A DNA stretch of 64,000 nt, from positions 3,537,587-3,601,586 of the forward strand of contig NZ_CP044545.1 in the NCBI RefSeq assembly GCF_008935075.1, read 5' to 3'. Source of the DNA: Pradoshia sp. D12. Lineage in GTDB: Bacteria > Bacillota > Bacilli > Bacillales > Pradoshiaceae. The notes beneath the pieces were generated by a model. That model saw only the letters and a list, made by a program, of their open reading frames with translations. It made no database searches and was not told where the DNA came from. Numbering within the stretch: the stretch's first letter is position 1; every line of letters begins with the position of its first letter. The translations under genes were made by a program, and so were the position numbers. This document shows, piece after piece, positions 1 through 11,539 of the stretch.

Positions 1-666
<666 letters not shown>

Positions 667-773
667 TCACTCCTTCTTACGATAGAACTCGAAGCCTCTC
701 ACATTCATTTCATTTCTCGTCTTATCCTCGAACTAATCGTATTAAACTATACATATTAGGTCCAAAAATTTGC

Positions 774-2264
774 TCATTGCAACAATTCGGCTACAAGCTT
801 TACATACTTAGAAAGTGTCGAGTTAGATATTCCATATCGTTCCGCCACTGTTTTTTGAGATTCTTTTTCACCGCGCAGCTTGTGCCATTCGTAATCAATA
901 GCAGCTGCCCAGGCAAGTGGATTTGAGAACCGTATACCATTCTCTTTTCCTTCTGCATATACAGAAAACCAGAGAAAATAAAGGCCGGACTCAATCAATT
1001 TTACCGGCTGATAAAACCTATATAACGTGTCTGCTACCTCTGCCGCAAAAAATTGACGGTTATCGGATAGCTCGATGCTATTTTTATATTCTCGTTCCAT
1101 CGCTGTGAAACGTTTATTAGTTTCGTAAGAGGGATGAGTTTTAATTTGATTAAATTCCCCCGAATGACTCGCTAAAAAGAGACCAAACAATCTCTCCTCC
1201 AGATACTCACTTTCCAACTTTTTAATGATGGAAGGCGCATGCTCTTCAAATCCAGATTCCTCATCTTCAGTCATTTCGCCCCAAGGCTCAAGTCCCTCTT
1301 TATCAGGACTGTATTCAACCACTTTAGCCCAGGCATTTTCAGCAACTCTCTTTTGCCCGATTTGATGGGCAGATTTACTGAGCCAATAATAGAAGGTTCC
1401 GTCCCCTTCATAACCCTTTTTCTGCAGCTGGCGAAGCCAGATATAAGCTTCCTCATAATAACCAGTCAGCGCAAAGGTCGCTCCTAATTTTAACCGGTGT
1501 TCATCAAGAATAGGTCTGACTTTTTTTAGGACAGCGAAAACCTCATCAAGCTTATCCTGCTCCATCTGATAATGGTAAAAGACCATTCCATTGCACAGAG
1601 CATGCAGATTGCCAGGGTTCTTCTCAAGGACTCGATCGAGCGTCTCAAAAGCTTTCTCTGTTTTACCTACATAGAAATAAGCCAGTGCCAAATTATTATA
1701 AGCCGACCAAAATTCAGGATATAAATCGATTAATTCTTCAATTTTTTCAACGGCTTTCACAAAATTACCCGCTTCAAGCAACTCACGTGCCGCCTCTTGG
1801 CGCATCATTAAATCATCCTGAACTTCCAAGGTCTCTTCTGTTTCATCCGTCTCAAATGTGATTAAATCCAGCAAATCTTCTGCATCCTCACTGAATTCAC
1901 CAAACTGATCTTTATTTAAATATTCGTTAGCATGCTTATAGGCCTCTTTAAATAAACCCATATGAGCAAAATTATTAGCCAGGAAATAATGGCACTCCGT
2001 CATAAACGGATCCAACTCCTGAAGAATATTCTCAAGCAGCTGATTCGAAAACTGATATTCACCTAATTCCGTACAAATCACAGCCAGCTGGCAAGCAATC
2101 ATCGGCTCACCCGGTTCCAGCTGCAACGCACGGTTCATATATTTCTTAGCTCTATATAATTCCCTTCGCTGGAAAGCTTTTATTCCCTTTGTAAAATAGA
2201 ACTCTCCCGTGGGGTTAAACGAAACAACTTTTGCCTTATTAGTCAAATTAAAATTATTCCCCAT
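774..2264 (-). CDS. yvcD: TPR-repeat protein with C-terminal helix-turn-helix (YvcD-like)
   Basis: 496 aa, soluble, with no signal peptide or membrane segment. Tetratricopeptide helices occur around residues 20-110 and again around 155-330 (for example YNNLALAYFYVGKTEKAFE), so it is probably a protein-protein interaction scaffold. The last 40 residues (KTVAERYGISNSTLSKYVKL) read as a helix-turn-helix of the homeodomain/recombinase type, suggesting a DNA-binding or regulatory role. The start is the ATG at 2264, preceded by GGAGGACT. B. subtilis has a TPR protein, YvcD, in the same place between trxB and his. The molecular function is unknown to me. Confidence 0.85.
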   Translation of the reverse strand: MGNNFNLTNKAKVVSFNPTGEFYFTKGIKAFQRRELYRAKKYMNRALQLEPGEPMIACQLAVICTELGEYQFSNQLLENILQELDPFMTECHYFLANNFAHMGLFKEAYKHANEYLNKDQFGEFSEDAEDLLDLITFETDETEETLEVQDDLMMRQEAARELLEAGNFVKAVEKIEELIDLYPEFWSAYNNLALAYFYVGKTEKAFETLDRVLEKNPGNLHALCNGMVFYHYQMEQDKLDEVFAVLKKVRPILDEHRLKLGATFALTGYYEEAYIWLRQLQKKGYEGDGTFYYWLSKSAHQIGQKRVAENAWAKVVEYSPDKEGLEPWGEMTEDEESGFEEHAPSIIKKLESEYLEERLFGLFLASHSGEFNQIKTHPSYETNKRFTAMEREYKNSIELSDNRQFFAAEVADTLYRFYQPVKLIESGLYFLWFSVYAEGKENGIRFSNPLAWAAAIDYEWHKLRGEKESQKTVAERYGISNSTLSKYVKLVAELLQ

Positions 2265-2328
2265 CTAGTCCTCCAAGCACATATACTTTAACCCTACAAT
2301 TATACCATATTAAGAGAATTATAGAAAG

Positions 2329-2510
2329 AAAAGCGGAAGGGCCTTGCCCAGGAGCGAGGAGCATAAGACCAGAGGCTCGGAGGGGGATGTTTTCCCCCGT
2401 AGAGGCTATGCTTATGTCCCGAGCTCCTAGGCCCTGACGCTGGATCAGATGAAAAGCGGAGGCGACTGGTCAGCTGCGACAGCATAAGGAGAGGCGATCT
2501 TCTCCACCTC
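2329..2510. repeat. Intergenic dyad-rich repeat element (two adjoining units)
   Basis: The gap between the TPR gene and hisI holds a GC-rich block unlike its AT-rich surroundings. Two related units begin with AAAAGCGGAAGGGCC (about 2331) and AAAAGCGGAGGCGAC (about 2452). The first contains AGGAGC...CATAAG facing CTTATG...GAGCTCCT, an inverted repeat enclosing GGGGATGTTTTCCCC. I recall similar 'AAAAGCGGAAGCGCC' blocks as frequent intergenic repeats in Bacillaceae genomes. An open frame crossing it has no coding character. Function is unknown; it may be a mobile non-coding repeat or a structured RNA. Confidence 0.6.
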
Positions 2511-2610
2511 CCACCTGCCTTTCACCCAACTATCACCCACCTTTATCCGGGACATCCCCCTGGCATAACCACTACATACCAACACTCCCCCCTGCCACCT
2601 TCATCAAACA

Positions 2611-2645
2611 AAAAAACTCAAAAGGATATCATTCATCCTTTTGAG
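2611..2645 (-). terminator. Rho-independent terminator of the his operon
   Basis: On the minus strand an 11-bp stem (CTCAAAAGGAT with ATCCTTTTGAG, 2635-2645 and 2617-2627) is followed by a T run (2611-2616). The hisI stop codon lies at the edge of the loop, so the hairpin overlaps the end of the gene. Confidence 0.9.
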
Positions 2646-3304
2646 TCAGTTTCTTCATCATTCTGTTTAGTAAGATGGCGTTCACGGAGGTTTTTTTGAA
2701 TTTCAGAGAATGGGAGATTTTGTTCTTTTAAGAGGACAAGGACATGAAAGAATAAATCGGATACTTCCCATTTTAATTCTTCTAGGTCGCGGTTTTTGGC
2801 AGCGATGATGACTTCGGCTGCTTCTTCTCCCACCTTTTTAAGAATCTTGTCTACCCCTTCTTCAAATAAATACGTTGTATAGGAGCCTTCGGGACGCTCT
2901 GCTTCCCGTTTAGCAATGATTTTCTCCAAATCATACATAAAATCCTTTGCTTCATCTGCCGGCTGAATTAAATTAATATCATCAGCCTGATAGAGCGATT
3001 CCGTAAAGCAGCTTACCGTGCCGTTATGACAGGCTGGGCCTGCTGGTTGAACCAATACTACTAATGCATCCTGATCGCAATCATAGCGGATTTCCCGTAC
3101 GGCTTGAGTGTTTTTGCTTGTTTCCCCTTTATGCCAAAGCTCCTGGCGGGAACGACTGTAAAACCAGGTTTCTCCCGTTTGAATCGTTTTCTCCAATGAT
3201 TCCTTATTCATATAAGCCAGTGTCAGGACTTCCTTCGTTTCTCCATCCTGAACAATGGCCGGCACTAATCCGTTCGTATCAAATCGTATATTCTCTATAT
3301 TCAT
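2633..3304 (-). CDS. hisI: Bifunctional phosphoribosyl-AMP cyclohydrolase / phosphoribosyl-ATP pyrophosphatase
   Basis: Steps 2 and 3 of histidine synthesis in one 223-aa protein. The N-terminal cyclohydrolase domain (about 1-110) shows the metal-binding segments [10 protein letters not shown] and [12 protein letters not shown]. The C-terminal pyrophosphatase domain (about 115-215) contains [16 protein letters not shown]. This fused HisI/HisE form is normal for Bacillus. Its ATG at 3304 overlaps the hisF stop as ATGA, indicating translational coupling. It is the last gene of the operon and runs into a terminator. Confidence 0.97.
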   Translation of the reverse strand: MNIENIRFDTNGLVPAIVQDGETKEVLTLAYMNKESLEKTIQTGETWFYSRSRQELWHKGETSKNTQAVREIRYDCDQDALVVLVQPAGPACHNGTVSCFTESLYQADDINLIQPADEAKDFMYDLEKIIAKREAERPEGSYTTYLFEEGVDKILKKVGEEAAEVIIAAKNRDLEELKWEVSDLFFHVLVLLKEQNLPFSEIQKNLRERHLTKQNDEETDSKG

Positions 3305-4059
3305 CTCACAAGCACTCCTTGTTCTCGCAGTCTACGTTTAACTTCCTGTACGCTTGTCTCTTTGTAATGAAAAATGGAAGCAGCCAGTGCTGCGTCTGCT
3401 TTTCCTTCTGTAAACACCTCAGCAAAATCTTCCTTACTTCCCGCTCCACCGGACGCAATCACCGGGACTGTAACAGCCTCACTGATCGCCTTGGTCAGTT
3501 CAATATGGAATCCGCTTTTTTCCCCGTCACAGTCCATACTCGTTAGTAATATTTCACCGGCACCGAGCGCAACGGCTTGCTTAGCCCAATCAATAGCATT
3601 TAATTCGGTAGCTTTACGGCCGCCATGTGTATAAACTCGAAAGCCGTTCATCTCCGCATCATACTTTGCATCAATAGCAAGAACGATACACTGATTCCCA
3701 AAATAGCTGGCTCCCTCTGCAATCAGCTCCGGCCGAAGCACTGCCGCCGTGTTTACAGATACCTTATCCGCTCCGGCACGCAGAATGGTCCTCATATCAG
3801 CAACTGAGTTAATCCCTCCACCAACTGTAAATGGGATACTCAGGACAGTCGCCGCTTCCCGAACCACTTCCACCATCGTCTTTCTTCCTTCATGGGACGC
3901 TGAAATATCAAGGAATACTAGCTCATCTGCTCCTTGGTCATCATACATTTTCGCCAATTCAACTGGATCACCTGCATCCTGAAGCCCAAGGAACTGAATC
4001 CCTTTCACGACACGGCCCTCTTTTACATCTAAACAGGGAATAATTCGTTTCGTAATCAT
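3301..4059 (-). CDS. hisF: Imidazole glycerol phosphate synthase, cyclase subunit
   Basis: (beta-alpha)8 barrel that uses ammonia from HisH to convert PRFAR to imidazole glycerol phosphate and AICAR. 252 aa, full length. The N-terminal catalytic Asp is in [15 protein letters not shown], and the second in VLAIDAKYD. Phosphate-binding loops are VGGGINS and IASGGAGS. Start and stop overlap hisA and hisI by ATGA junctions, so the stoichiometric HisF/HisH complex is made from one tightly coupled message. Confidence 0.97.
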   Translation of the reverse strand: MITKRIIPCLDVKEGRVVKGIQFLGLQDAGDPVELAKMYDDQGADELVFLDISASHEGRKTMVEVVREAATVLSIPFTVGGGINSVADMRTILRAGADKVSVNTAAVLRPELIAEGASYFGNQCIVLAIDAKYDAEMNGFRVYTHGGRKATELNAIDWAKQAVALGAGEILLTSMDCDGEKSGFHIELTKAISEAVTVPVIASGGAGSKEDFAEVFTEGKADAALAASIFHYKETSVQEVKRRLREQGVLVR

Positions 4060-4802
4060 AAGGATTCAACCGCCTTCGCTAGGGCCTGCGGCAATGTAAA
4101 GCGATTTTCATAAAGTGCCTTCCCGATGATGACTCCTTCAATTCCATCCGCTTGATAGGCCTGTAAAGCAGCGATATCCTCAAGCTGACTCATTCCTCCT
4201 GATGCGATGACATTCTTTCCGGTTGCGCGCGCAAGTTCAGCTGTTGCCTCTACACTGGGACCATTAAGCATCCCGTCATTGGCGATATCCGTAAAAATGA
4301 ACCATTCTGCCCCTTTATCGGCAAAATACTTGCCTAAGTCAACGACAGTCCATTCACTTGTTTTCAGCCAGCCATCAGTCGCCACCTTACCGCTTTTACC
4401 ATCCAGTCCTATAGCAACTTTCCCCGGATATTGCTGAATCATCCGTGTGGCAAATTCCGGTTCTCTTACAGCCACACTGCCAAGAATGACACGCGATATA
4501 CCATTCTCCAAGTAACGGGCTACCTGCTCCTCATTGCGAATCCCGCCTCCGACTTGAATGGATACGCTCTTTAATTCCCGGGCTGCCTTTAGTACGTGTT
4601 CCTCATTAACTGGATTTCCCTCTTTGGCACCGTCTAAATCGACCATATGAATCCATTTGGCTCCTAAATCAGAAAAGGACTTGGCCATTTCAAATGGAGA
4701 ATCTCCATAAACCGTTTCCTGCCCATAATCTCCCTGCAGAAGACGGACACATTTACCGCCTCTCATATCAATTGCCGGATAGATTGTAAAATTAGTCCCC
4801 AT
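4056..4802 (-). CDS. hisA: Phosphoribosylformimino-AICAR-phosphate isomerase (ProFAR isomerase)
   Basis: Amadori isomerase, fourth step of histidine synthesis, with the same barrel fold as HisF. About 248 aa, beginning [20 protein letters not shown]. The catalytic Asp is in PAIDMRGG and the second near [10 protein letters not shown] chose the ATG at 4802, which overlaps the hisH stop (TGATG) behind a GGGGGA site. A GTG one codon upstream (4805) is possible. The stop overlaps the hisF start. Confidence 0.96.
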   Translation of the reverse strand: MGTNFTIYPAIDMRGGKCVRLLQGDYGQETVYGDSPFEMAKSFSDLGAKWIHMVDLDGAKEGNPVNEEHVLKAARELKSVSIQVGGGIRNEEQVARYLENGISRVILGSVAVREPEFATRMIQQYPGKVAIGLDGKSGKVATDGWLKTSEWTVVDLGKYFADKGAEWFIFTDIANDGMLNGPSVEATAELARATGKNVIASGGMSQLEDIAALQAYQADGIEGVIIGKALYENRFTLPQALAKAVESL

Positions 4803-5449
4803 CACTTATCCCCCGCCTTCTCTATTACCAGATTCACGAAGTTCCCGAGCAAACCTTTTCCCATCTGTCCACTTTTTTCAGGGTGAAATTGCATTCCCAT
4901 CACATTCCCTTTTCCTACAATTCCGGGTACCTCGACATCATACATTGCTGTTGCGATTAATTCCGCTGAGTCCTTTATTTGTGCATAATAGGAATGGACA
5001 AAGTAGACATAATCCTCTTCCAATCCTTCAATTAAAGGATTCACATTCTTAAATTGCAGTTTATTCCATCCCATATGAGGAACTTTATAGGTTTTACCGG
5101 TTTGATCAATCCCCGTAAATTTCGCAATATGTCCTTCCAAGAAACATAGCCCCTCGGAAAACCCGTGTTCATCACTGCTCTCGAACAATAGCTGCATTCC
5201 AAGGCAAATGCCGAGCAGGGGCTTACCACTTTCGACATACTCCTTTAAAAATACGTCCAATTTCTGCTCTTTTAATGCAGTTATTGCATCCCGAAAAGCA
5301 CCCACGCCGGGTAAGATTAACCCATCACAGCCGGCCAATACAGTCGGATCACCGCTTATCACAGGATCCGCTCCCAGCCTGTCTAATGCGTTATAAACGC
5401 TGAATAAGTTTCCCATCCCGTAATCAACGATTCCAATCAAGACTGCCAC
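4802..5449 (-). CDS. hisH: Imidazole glycerol phosphate synthase, glutamine amidotransferase subunit
   Basis: Class I glutaminase that feeds ammonia to HisF. About 215 aa. The catalytic Cys is in [13 protein letters not shown] and the His-Glu pair in MQFHPEKSG; the N-terminus [11 protein letters not shown] is typical. There is no ATG start. A GTG at 5449 follows GGAGAGGG very closely, and a TTG three codons in (5440) would have better spacing, so the exact start is uncertain by three residues. It lies ten bases downstream of hisB. Confidence 0.96.
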   Translation of the reverse strand: MAVLIGIVDYGMGNLFSVYNALDRLGADPVISGDPTVLAGCDGLILPGVGAFRDAITALKEQKLDVFLKEYVESGKPLLGICLGMQLLFESSDEHGFSEGLCFLEGHIAKFTGIDQTGKTYKVPHMGWNKLQFKNVNPLIEGLEEDYVYFVHSYYAQIKDSAELIATAMYDVEVPGIVGKGNVMGMQFHPEKSGQMGKGLLGNFVNLVIEKAGDK

Positions 5450-5459
5450 CCCTCTCCAC

Positions 5460-6047
5460 TTACAGCATCCCTTTTGTAGATGGAATTCCTTTCACCCTTG
5501 GATCGTGTGATGTCGCTTCATCAAGCGCACGTCCAAGCGCTTTAAAAATGGCTTCAACAATATGATGGGAATTGCGGCCATAATGGACGACGACATGAAG
5601 ATTCATCTTCGCCTCAATCGCAAGCTTCCACAGGAATTCATGTACAAGCTCTGTATCAAAGGATCCAATCATCGGTGCCGGAATGTCTGCTCTAAATTCA
5701 AGATGCGGCCGATTGCTCAAATCAACAACGACCTGTGCCAGTGCTTCATCCATCGGAACAAAGGCATTTCCATATCGCTTAATCCCTCTTTTATCTCCAA
5801 GCGCCTGACTCAACGCCTGCCCTAAACAAATACCAATATCCTCTGTTGTGTGATGCCCATCCACTTCTATATCCCCATCCGCATCTACTCGTAAATCAAA
5901 ATGGCCGTGCTTCGCAAATAGATCCAGCATATGCGAGAGAAAAGGCACACCTGTTGAAAGCTCCGTCTTACCTTCACCGTCAAGGCCTAAAGCAAGCTTA
6001 ATTTTCGTTTCGTTCGTTCTTCTATATATTTCGGCTGTACGTTTCAT
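5460..6047 (-). CDS. hisB: Imidazoleglycerol-phosphate dehydratase
   Basis: Mn-dependent dehydratase, sixth pathway step. 195 aa, the monofunctional form without the phosphatase domain found in enterics. Metal-binding signatures are [15 protein letters not shown] (about 65-80) and the C-terminal [15 protein letters not shown]. The ATG overlaps the hisD stop (ATGA) and has an AAGGAGG site inside hisD. Confidence 0.97.
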   Translation of the reverse strand: MKRTAEIYRRTNETKIKLALGLDGEGKTELSTGVPFLSHMLDLFAKHGHFDLRVDADGDIEVDGHHTTEDIGICLGQALSQALGDKRGIKRYGNAFVPMDEALAQVVVDLSNRPHLEFRADIPAPMIGSFDTELVHEFLWKLAIEAKMNLHVVVHYGRNSHHIVEAIFKALGRALDEATSHDPRVKGIPSTKGML

Positions 6048-7327
6048 TGACCTTCCTCCTTCGAAATAAATCGCGATTCCACGGCCCGCGCATGAGCCTC
6101 TAATCCTTCTAATCTAGCAAAAGCAGCGATTTTAGATGCATTAGCCTCAAAATCCTGTTGACTGTACATAATTAAGCTCGTTTTCTTTTGAAAATCATCT
6201 ACATTCAATGGGCTTGAAAAACGGGCTGTACCATTTGTAGGCAGCACATGATTGGGACCTGCAAAATAATCGCCAACCGGCTCAGAACTATATTTACCGA
6301 TAAAAATAGCACCTGCATGCCGAATTGCGCCCGCCACATTCATCGCATCCGCTGTTTGAATTTCCAAATGTTCAGGGGCCAGCTCATTTACAGCCTCAAT
6401 CGCCTCTTCCAATGTGTTTGCTACGTATATACCGCCAAAATTATTCCAGGCAGCGAGCGCAATCTCTTTACGCGGTAACACGGCCAATTGTTTCTCCACT
6501 TCCACTTTGACCTGGCTCGCCAATCTTCGGCTCGTGGTAATCAGCACACTGCATGCCCGTTCATCATGTTCAGCCTGTGATAGCAAATCTGCCGCAACAT
6601 GCCGAGCCTCTGCCGTTTCATCAGCAAGCACCGTAATCTCACTAGGACCGGCAATCATATCAATATCCACATCCCCATATACTTCCCTTTTGGCAAGCGC
6701 GACGTAAATATTACCCGGTCCTGTAATTTTATCTACTTTTCCGATTGATTCTGTTCCATAGGCAAGAGCTCCGATTGCTTGGGCACCGCCTACCTTATAA
6801 ATTTCAGTGATGCCTGCAATATGCGCGGCAGCAAGCACGGAGTCAGGTAATCTCCCGTCTATTCCCGGCGGCGAAACCATGACAATCCGCTTTACACCGG
6901 CCACTTTAGCCGGGATGGCATTCATTAATACGGAGGATGGGTAGGCGGCCGTACCGCCTGGAACATAGATGCCGGCTGAATCCAGCGGAGTAAGCCTTAA
7001 ACCAAGCATAGTTCCCGTCACGGACATGTCTATCCATGAATTTTGCACTTGTTTTTCATGATAGCTTCGAAGATTTGAAGCAGCTTCAGTCATGATTGAA
7101 ATCATCTCTTGCGGCATGTTGGCGATTGCTTTTTCCATTTCATCGTTTGTTACTTTAAGAGAATCCATCTCTGTTTGGTCAAACTTTTTTGTATAAAAAA
7201 ATAAAGCCTGATCTCCGCGTTCCTTTACATCCTGCAGGATTTGTTGGACAACCTTCCTTTGAGCATCGGATCCGCCATCCACCGTACGTTTCAACGATAA
7301 TCCACTCGTTAACGATTTAATTTCCAT
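6044..7327 (-). CDS. hisD: Histidinol dehydrogenase
   Basis: NAD-dependent zinc enzyme that oxidises L-histidinol to histidine, the last two steps. About 427 aa. Signatures are [14 protein letters not shown], the zinc and catalytic region AGPSEI...LLSQAEHDE, and the C-terminal GPNHVLPT. I chose the ATG at 7327 because GGAGGGAGAAGG lies just ahead of it. A TTG five codons upstream is in frame but sits on the ribosome site. It begins 15 bases after hisG and overlaps hisB. Confidence 0.97.
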   Translation of the reverse strand: MEIKSLTSGLSLKRTVDGGSDAQRKVVQQILQDVKERGDQALFFYTKKFDQTEMDSLKVTNDEMEKAIANMPQEMISIMTEAASNLRSYHEKQVQNSWIDMSVTGTMLGLRLTPLDSAGIYVPGGTAAYPSSVLMNAIPAKVAGVKRIVMVSPPGIDGRLPDSVLAAAHIAGITEIYKVGGAQAIGALAYGTESIGKVDKITGPGNIYVALAKREVYGDVDIDMIAGPSEITVLADETAEARHVAADLLSQAEHDERACSVLITTSRRLASQVKVEVEKQLAVLPRKEIALAAWNNFGGIYVANTLEEAIEAVNELAPEHLEIQTADAMNVAGAIRHAGAIFIGKYSSEPVGDYFAGPNHVLPTNGTARFSSPLNVDDFQKKTSLIMYSQQDFEANASKIAAFARLEGLEAHARAVESRFISKEEGQ

Positions 7328-7342
7328 GCCTTCTCCCTCCAA

Positions 7343-7975
7343 TTATTCCTTCGGCTGCAAAACCTTCCCCAGTCGAGTTACCATTTCAGCGATTTCTTTT
7401 TCCTTCATTCGATAACTTACCGGATTTGCAATAAATCGTGATGTCACATTTTGGATTGCTGCATACTCTACCAGTCCATTCTCACGTAAAGTTTGTCCGG
7501 TCGATACAATATCAACGATTCGATCAGCAAGGCCTATCATGGGAGCCAGCTCAATGGACCCGTTTAACTTAATAATTTCAACCTGTTCACCCTGCTCACG
7601 AAAATATTGGGAAGCGATATTTGGGTATTTACTGGCAATCTTCGGAGCAATCTTGTTCATTTCTGTATTCGGCATGCCTGCCACTGCTAAATGGCATTCA
7701 CTTATTTCTAAATCCAACAATTCATACACATCACGTGCTTCTTCCATCAGAACGTCTTTACCGGCAATCCCTACATCAGCCACACCATGCTCGACATAAG
7801 TGGGAACATCCATTGGTTTAGCCAGGATAAAACGAAGATTTTCATTCTCTACATGAATGATCAATTTTCTAGTATCGTCAAAATCAGGAGGAATCTGATA
7901 ATCTGCTTTTCTTAATAATTCCACTGCTTCATCCAAAATCCGTCCCTTTGGCATGGCAATCGTTAATTGTTCCAT
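7343..7975 (-). CDS. hisG: ATP phosphoribosyltransferase, short catalytic subunit
   Basis: First committed step of histidine synthesis (ATP plus PRPP). 210 aa: the short form, which lacks the C-terminal regulatory domain and needs HisZ for activity and feedback control. That agrees with hisZ being the gene immediately upstream (TAATG overlap). The N-terminus [18 protein letters not shown] is characteristic, and the PRPP-binding region includes [14 protein letters not shown]. Confidence 0.97.
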   Translation of the reverse strand: MEQLTIAMPKGRILDEAVELLRKADYQIPPDFDDTRKLIIHVENENLRFILAKPMDVPTYVEHGVADVGIAGKDVLMEEARDVYELLDLEISECHLAVAGMPNTEMNKIAPKIASKYPNIASQYFREQGEQVEIIKLNGSIELAPMIGLADRIVDIVSTGQTLRENGLVEYAAIQNVTSRFIANPVSYRMKEKEIAEMVTRLGKVLQPKE

Positions 7976-9162
7976 TATCCCTCTCCCCCTGATCCATCTG
8001 TCATGTCAATCATAAATTCAATATTCAGAAAATGATTTGTAAATGTATTTACATCCTTTATTCCATTCACATTTTGTAAAACCACGCGCATGCCGGATTG
8101 TCGCAGCTCCGTTGCCCGGCTTATCGCTTTCTGTTGCTGTACAGGGTGATAAATGATGCAAAGGGGCGGCTCTTCTTCAACTCCTGAATCGAGCGCCTCC
8201 AGTATACGGTCTAAACGTAAACCAAATCCTGTGGCAGGAGCATCTGTCCCGAACTGTTTATATAGCTCGTTGTATCTTCCTCCATTTCCAAGTGGAAAGC
8301 CTACATTTTCCCCAGATACTTCAAACAAAATACCTGTATAATAATCCATATGGCTGACAAGTGATAAATCATACGTAATCATTTCTGTATGATCTGTTAA
8401 AAGAAGGATATCGGCCAATTTTTTCAACTCTTTAACCGCATGCTGACCAAGCTGCCCATTTGTCAGTTTTTCAGCCATTTCCAGAATCTCGCGGCCCCCT
8501 TTTAAATAAAGAAGCTGAAACAGAGTCTCTTTATCCTTTAATGAGATTGGCAATTGATTCACATACTGTTTAAAACCAACATAGTTTTTTTCAAACAGAA
8601 ATTTCCTCATAATCCCTGCAGTTTCTGCGCAACCGCCAAAATGAAGGAGTAAATCCTGTACAAAGCCAATATGACCAAGCGTAATATGGAATCTTTCCAA
8701 ACCAGCACATTTTAAAACATCAGACAGAAGACAAAGCACTTCAGCATCAGCCGAAAGGGTACGATCCCCTATCAATTCAATCCCAAATTGCTCAAATTCT
8801 GCTGGACGTCCTCCCTCTTTTTCCTGTGCTCTGAACACATTTGCACTATAGGCGAGCCGCTCGGGATTCCCTTCCTTCAATAGATGGGAAGAAGCAACCC
8901 TGGCAATAGGCGAGGTCATATCCGGTCGCAACACTAAACTATGACCATCTTTATCTAATAACTTGAATAAATGAACATCACGGATAGCAGATACCTTACC
9001 GACCGTCTCATAATATTCGAGTGATGAAGTTTCCAAAAAACCATATCCGTATTGAACCGTTTGATCCATCATCCTTTGTTTCATGGATTGTTTTATCTTA
9101 TATAAATCCGGCAATGTGTCACGCATGCCCAAGGGCTTTTCAAACATAAATAAATCCGGCAT
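7975..9162 (-). CDS. hisZ: ATP phosphoribosyltransferase regulatory subunit (HisRS-like)
   Basis: Histidyl-tRNA synthetase paralogue without tRNA-charging function; it forms the hetero-octamer with short HisG. 395 aa. The class II synthetase core is visible in [43 protein letters not shown] and YYTGILFEV. First gene of the operon, starting at an ATG with a weak AAAGGA site. A TATAAT lies about 22 bases upstream of the ATG (near 9180), but I see no convincing -35 and no T-box or attenuator in the 160-base leader region. Confidence 0.95.
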   Translation of the reverse strand: MPDLFMFEKPLGMRDTLPDLYKIKQSMKQRMMDQTVQYGYGFLETSSLEYYETVGKVSAIRDVHLFKLLDKDGHSLVLRPDMTSPIARVASSHLLKEGNPERLAYSANVFRAQEKEGGRPAEFEQFGIELIGDRTLSADAEVLCLLSDVLKCAGLERFHITLGHIGFVQDLLLHFGGCAETAGIMRKFLFEKNYVGFKQYVNQLPISLKDKETLFQLLYLKGGREILEMAEKLTNGQLGQHAVKELKKLADILLLTDHTEMITYDLSLVSHMDYYTGILFEVSGENVGFPLGNGGRYNELYKQFGTDAPATGFGLRLDRILEALDSGVEEEPPLCIIYHPVQQQKAISRATELRQSGMRVVLQNVNGIKDVNTFTNHFLNIEFMIDMTDGSGGEG

Positions 9163-9322
9163 AATTAACAGTCCTTTATTATAAGTTTTTAGAATACTTT
9201 AGTTCGCTAATATGCTAATATGATGAAGTTAAGTTAAAGTGTATCGTTCCTTCCAAATAACGTCAAGTGATATGGATATTCCTTTCCACCAATCTATCAT
9301 TAGGCCTGCAAATTACACAATT

Positions 9323-9349
9323 AAAAACCCCGCTCTAATGAACGGGGTT
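9323..9349 (-). terminator. Terminator of the hprK-lgt-yvoD-ppaX-yvoF unit
   Basis: AACCCCG pairs with CGGGGTT around a 10-base loop (9326-9332 and 9343-9349). On the minus strand the stem is followed by a T run. It lies six bases beyond the stop of yvoF. Confidence 0.85.
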
Positions 9350-9355
9350 CCTCTT

Positions 9356-9883
9356 TTACCGAAAGAAATCATCTTCCTTTATTCTAATTTTCATTTCTTC
9401 CGCACTATAGATGATTTTCATCGGATTACCTCCTACAAAGGCCCCTGCCGGAACATCCTTATGAACGAGGGTCCCTGCCGAAACAATCGCACCATCACCT
9501 ATTTCAATTCCGGGCAACAGAGTAGAGTTGGCACCAATCAACACCTCATCACCAATAATTACACTCCCTAAACGGTATTCGTTTATTAAGTATTCGTGCG
9601 CGAGAATCGTTGTATTATAGCCAATCACCGAGTTACGTCCAACGGATATTTTTTCTGGAAACATAACGTCAAGCATAACCATTAAGGCGAAGGAGGTCTT
9701 CTGCCCAACCTTCATTCCTAAAAAAGTCCGATAAAGCCAATTTTTCATGCTTAAAAAAGGTGTATATCTCGCAAGCTGTATAACGATAAAATTCCGAACA
9801 ACCTTCCAAAAGGGAACGGTTTTATAAACATACCAAAGGGAATTGCCATCACCTTTTACCGGATAACGCTTAGTTCTTCTCAT
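9356..9883 (-). CDS. yvoF: Acyltransferase of the hexapeptide-repeat family (YvoF-like)
   Basis: 175 aa. Left-handed beta-helix repeats are visible from about residue 70 on ([50 protein letters not shown]), ending with the typical VGGNPMKII. This is the maltose/galactoside O-acetyltransferase-like fold. The acceptor is unknown. It overlaps ppaX by ATGA and is the last gene of the unit, the same position as YvoF in B. subtilis. Confidence 0.88.
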   Translation of the reverse strand: MRRTKRYPVKGDGNSLWYVYKTVPFWKVVRNFIVIQLARYTPFLSMKNWLYRTFLGMKVGQKTSFALMVMLDVMFPEKISVGRNSVIGYNTTILAHEYLINEYRLGSVIIGDEVLIGANSTLLPGIEIGDGAIVSAGTLVHKDVPAGAFVGGNPMKIIYSAEEMKIRIKEDDFFR

Positions 9884-10524
9884 TGCTTTACAATCGTTAA
9901 GAGATCGCGCATATTTTCAAGCATATAATCTGGCTTGAATTGCTCAAGATACTCTCTTCCCTTGATTGTCCAGGCAACGCCCGCTGTCTTCGTTCCAGCG
10001 TTTTTCCCAGCCAAAACATCATGGCTATTGTCTCCAACCATAATCGTTTCAGAAGGCTCAGATCCGATTAATTTCAACGCTAACTGGATTGGCTCCGGAT
10101 CTGGCTTTGGCATTTGAACATCATCAAGTGTGACAACAACATCAAAAAAGGATTCAAGGCGGCCTTTAATCAAGCCCATCTTAACAGCATTGCGCATTTT
10201 AGTTGTCACAATACCGACTTTATATCCACTTTTTTTAAGTATTTCAATCGTCTCATATACACCTTCATATTCACGAACAAGTAAGTCATGATTGGCAAAA
10301 TTGTGTTCACGGTAAAATGCAATCATCTCATCCTTACGCTCAGGATCCAATCCTCCAAAGGTTTCAGCCAGGGAGGGACCAATAAATTGGTAGACGTCCT
10401 CACGTGAATATTGGCCTGGATAGTAGTGATTAAATGTATGCAAAAATGAAGCAATAATTAGTTCATTCGTATCAATTAATGTTCCATCTAAATCAAATAG
10501 TAATGTTGTGATTTTCTGCTTCAC
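9880..10524 (-). CDS. ppaX: Pyrophosphatase PpaX (HAD family)
   Basis: 214 aa HAD hydrolase with all four motifs: DLDGTLIDT (nucleophile Asp), the conserved Thr in GIVTTKMR, the Lys near MPKPDPEPI, and [15 protein letters not shown]. In B. subtilis PpaX hydrolyses the pyrophosphate released when HprK/P dephosphorylates P-Ser-HPr. The linked hprK upstream supports that assignment over a generic phosphoglycolate phosphatase. Its start overlaps yvoD by 32 bases. Confidence 0.92.
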   Translation of the reverse strand: MKQKITTLLFDLDGTLIDTNELIIASFLHTFNHYYPGQYSREDVYQFIGPSLAETFGGLDPERKDEMIAFYREHNFANHDLLVREYEGVYETIEILKKSGYKVGIVTTKMRNAVKMGLIKGRLESFFDVVVTLDDVQMPKPDPEPIQLALKLIGSEPSETIMVGDNSHDVLAGKNAGTKTAGVAWTIKGREYLEQFKPDYMLENMRDLLTIVKQ

Positions 10525-11461
10525 GCTGTTCGTCCTTCCTCTTTCTTAATTCTACCTTTTTCCATATAAATGCAATTGTTACGGCTAAAAGAATGGCTGT
10601 CACCAAACGGATGAGCAGCAGGGGCAGAACTGGCACGCCAAGAGGGATAAAAATGACCGTATCCTCCACCACTGCATGGCAGGCGATTAGAAAGATAAAG
10701 GCGATCGTAATATCCTTTTTACTAACCCCATCTTCACGAACGGCATCAAGCATAACTCCCGCTCCATAAGCCAGACCAATGACCAAGCCCGCAACCAAAG
10801 TCATGGATGTGTTTTCTTTCATCCCCAGCATCCTAGTGATAGGCTTCATCCAGTCCGAAAATTTATTTAGCCAATTAAGATCCTTCATAATTTGGATAAC
10901 TAGCATCAATGGAATAACGATCAATGCCAGCTTTAATGTTCCATAGGCTGCTTTTTCCAATGCCAGCAATAACACAGGTATGAGGCCTGATACCACTTCC
11001 TCATTGCCGCTGATTCCATAATATATTCTCTCTGATCCGCCCTGCCATACTAAATGAATGACAATGGCTGATAATAGCGCGAGTCCAATACGTGTGAGCA
11101 GGACAACCCATAGTTTAACTCCTACCTTTAGCGCAACACCGGTTTCAATAAAGAGATTATGGGAAAAGGAAAGCATTACGGCAATAATAAATACTTCTTT
11201 AACAGTTAAAGAATCGAGTGCCAATATGCCCCCAATCCCGGCATAGAGATTCAAAAAGTTCCCGAGTACCAACGGAATTGCTGCGTCTCCCGGAAGTCCA
11301 ATCAGTCCCATGGCAGGACTTATCAAATCAATGATCCAAGGTAATACCGGTGTATATTGCAAGATGGATATTAAAAATGTAACGGGAAAAATAATCTTCC
11401 CGAGCATCCACGTAGTTCTTAACCCAGTCATTATCCCTTTTGATATGGTATCTTTTTTCAT
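10493..11461 (-). CDS. yvoD: Nucleoside-recognition (Gate) domain membrane protein (YvoD-like)
   Basis: About 322 aa, polytopic, with roughly eight hydrophobic segments. It has two similar halves in the manner of SpmA/SpmB 'nucleoside recognition' domain proteins; [17 protein letters not shown] resembles the conserved Gate motif. Substrate unknown. I prefer the ATG at 11461, preceded by AAAGGGGTGG; a GTG three codons upstream coincides with the ribosome site. Conserved in position between lgt and ppaX in Bacillus. Confidence 0.88.
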   Translation of the reverse strand: MKKDTISKGIMTGLRTTWMLGKIIFPVTFLISILQYTPVLPWIIDLISPAMGLIGLPGDAAIPLVLGNFLNLYAGIGGILALDSLTVKEVFIIAVMLSFSHNLFIETGVALKVGVKLWVVLLTRIGLALLSAIVIHLVWQGGSERIYYGISGNEEVVSGLIPVLLLALEKAAYGTLKLALIVIPLMLVIQIMKDLNWLNKFSDWMKPITRMLGMKENTSMTLVAGLVIGLAYGAGVMLDAVREDGVSKKDITIAFIFLIACHAVVEDTVIFIPLGVPVLPLLLIRLVTAILLAVTIAFIWKKVELRKRKDEQREAENHNITI

Positions 11462-11539
11462 AAATTCCACCCCTTTAGCTGTTCACGATGTACAACCTGC
11501 AATCTGAAATTCTAAAGATGTGGTTATGAGCAATGGACA

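Noticed and set aside
2300-2485. 61-codon minus-strand frame in the 2.3-2.5 kb gap
   Set aside because: Entirely made of the GC-rich intergenic repeat; low-complexity translation and no ribosome site.
9239-9571. 110-codon plus-strand frame across the yvoF 3' end
   Set aside because: Antisense to yvoF and crosses its terminator; no ribosome site or domain.
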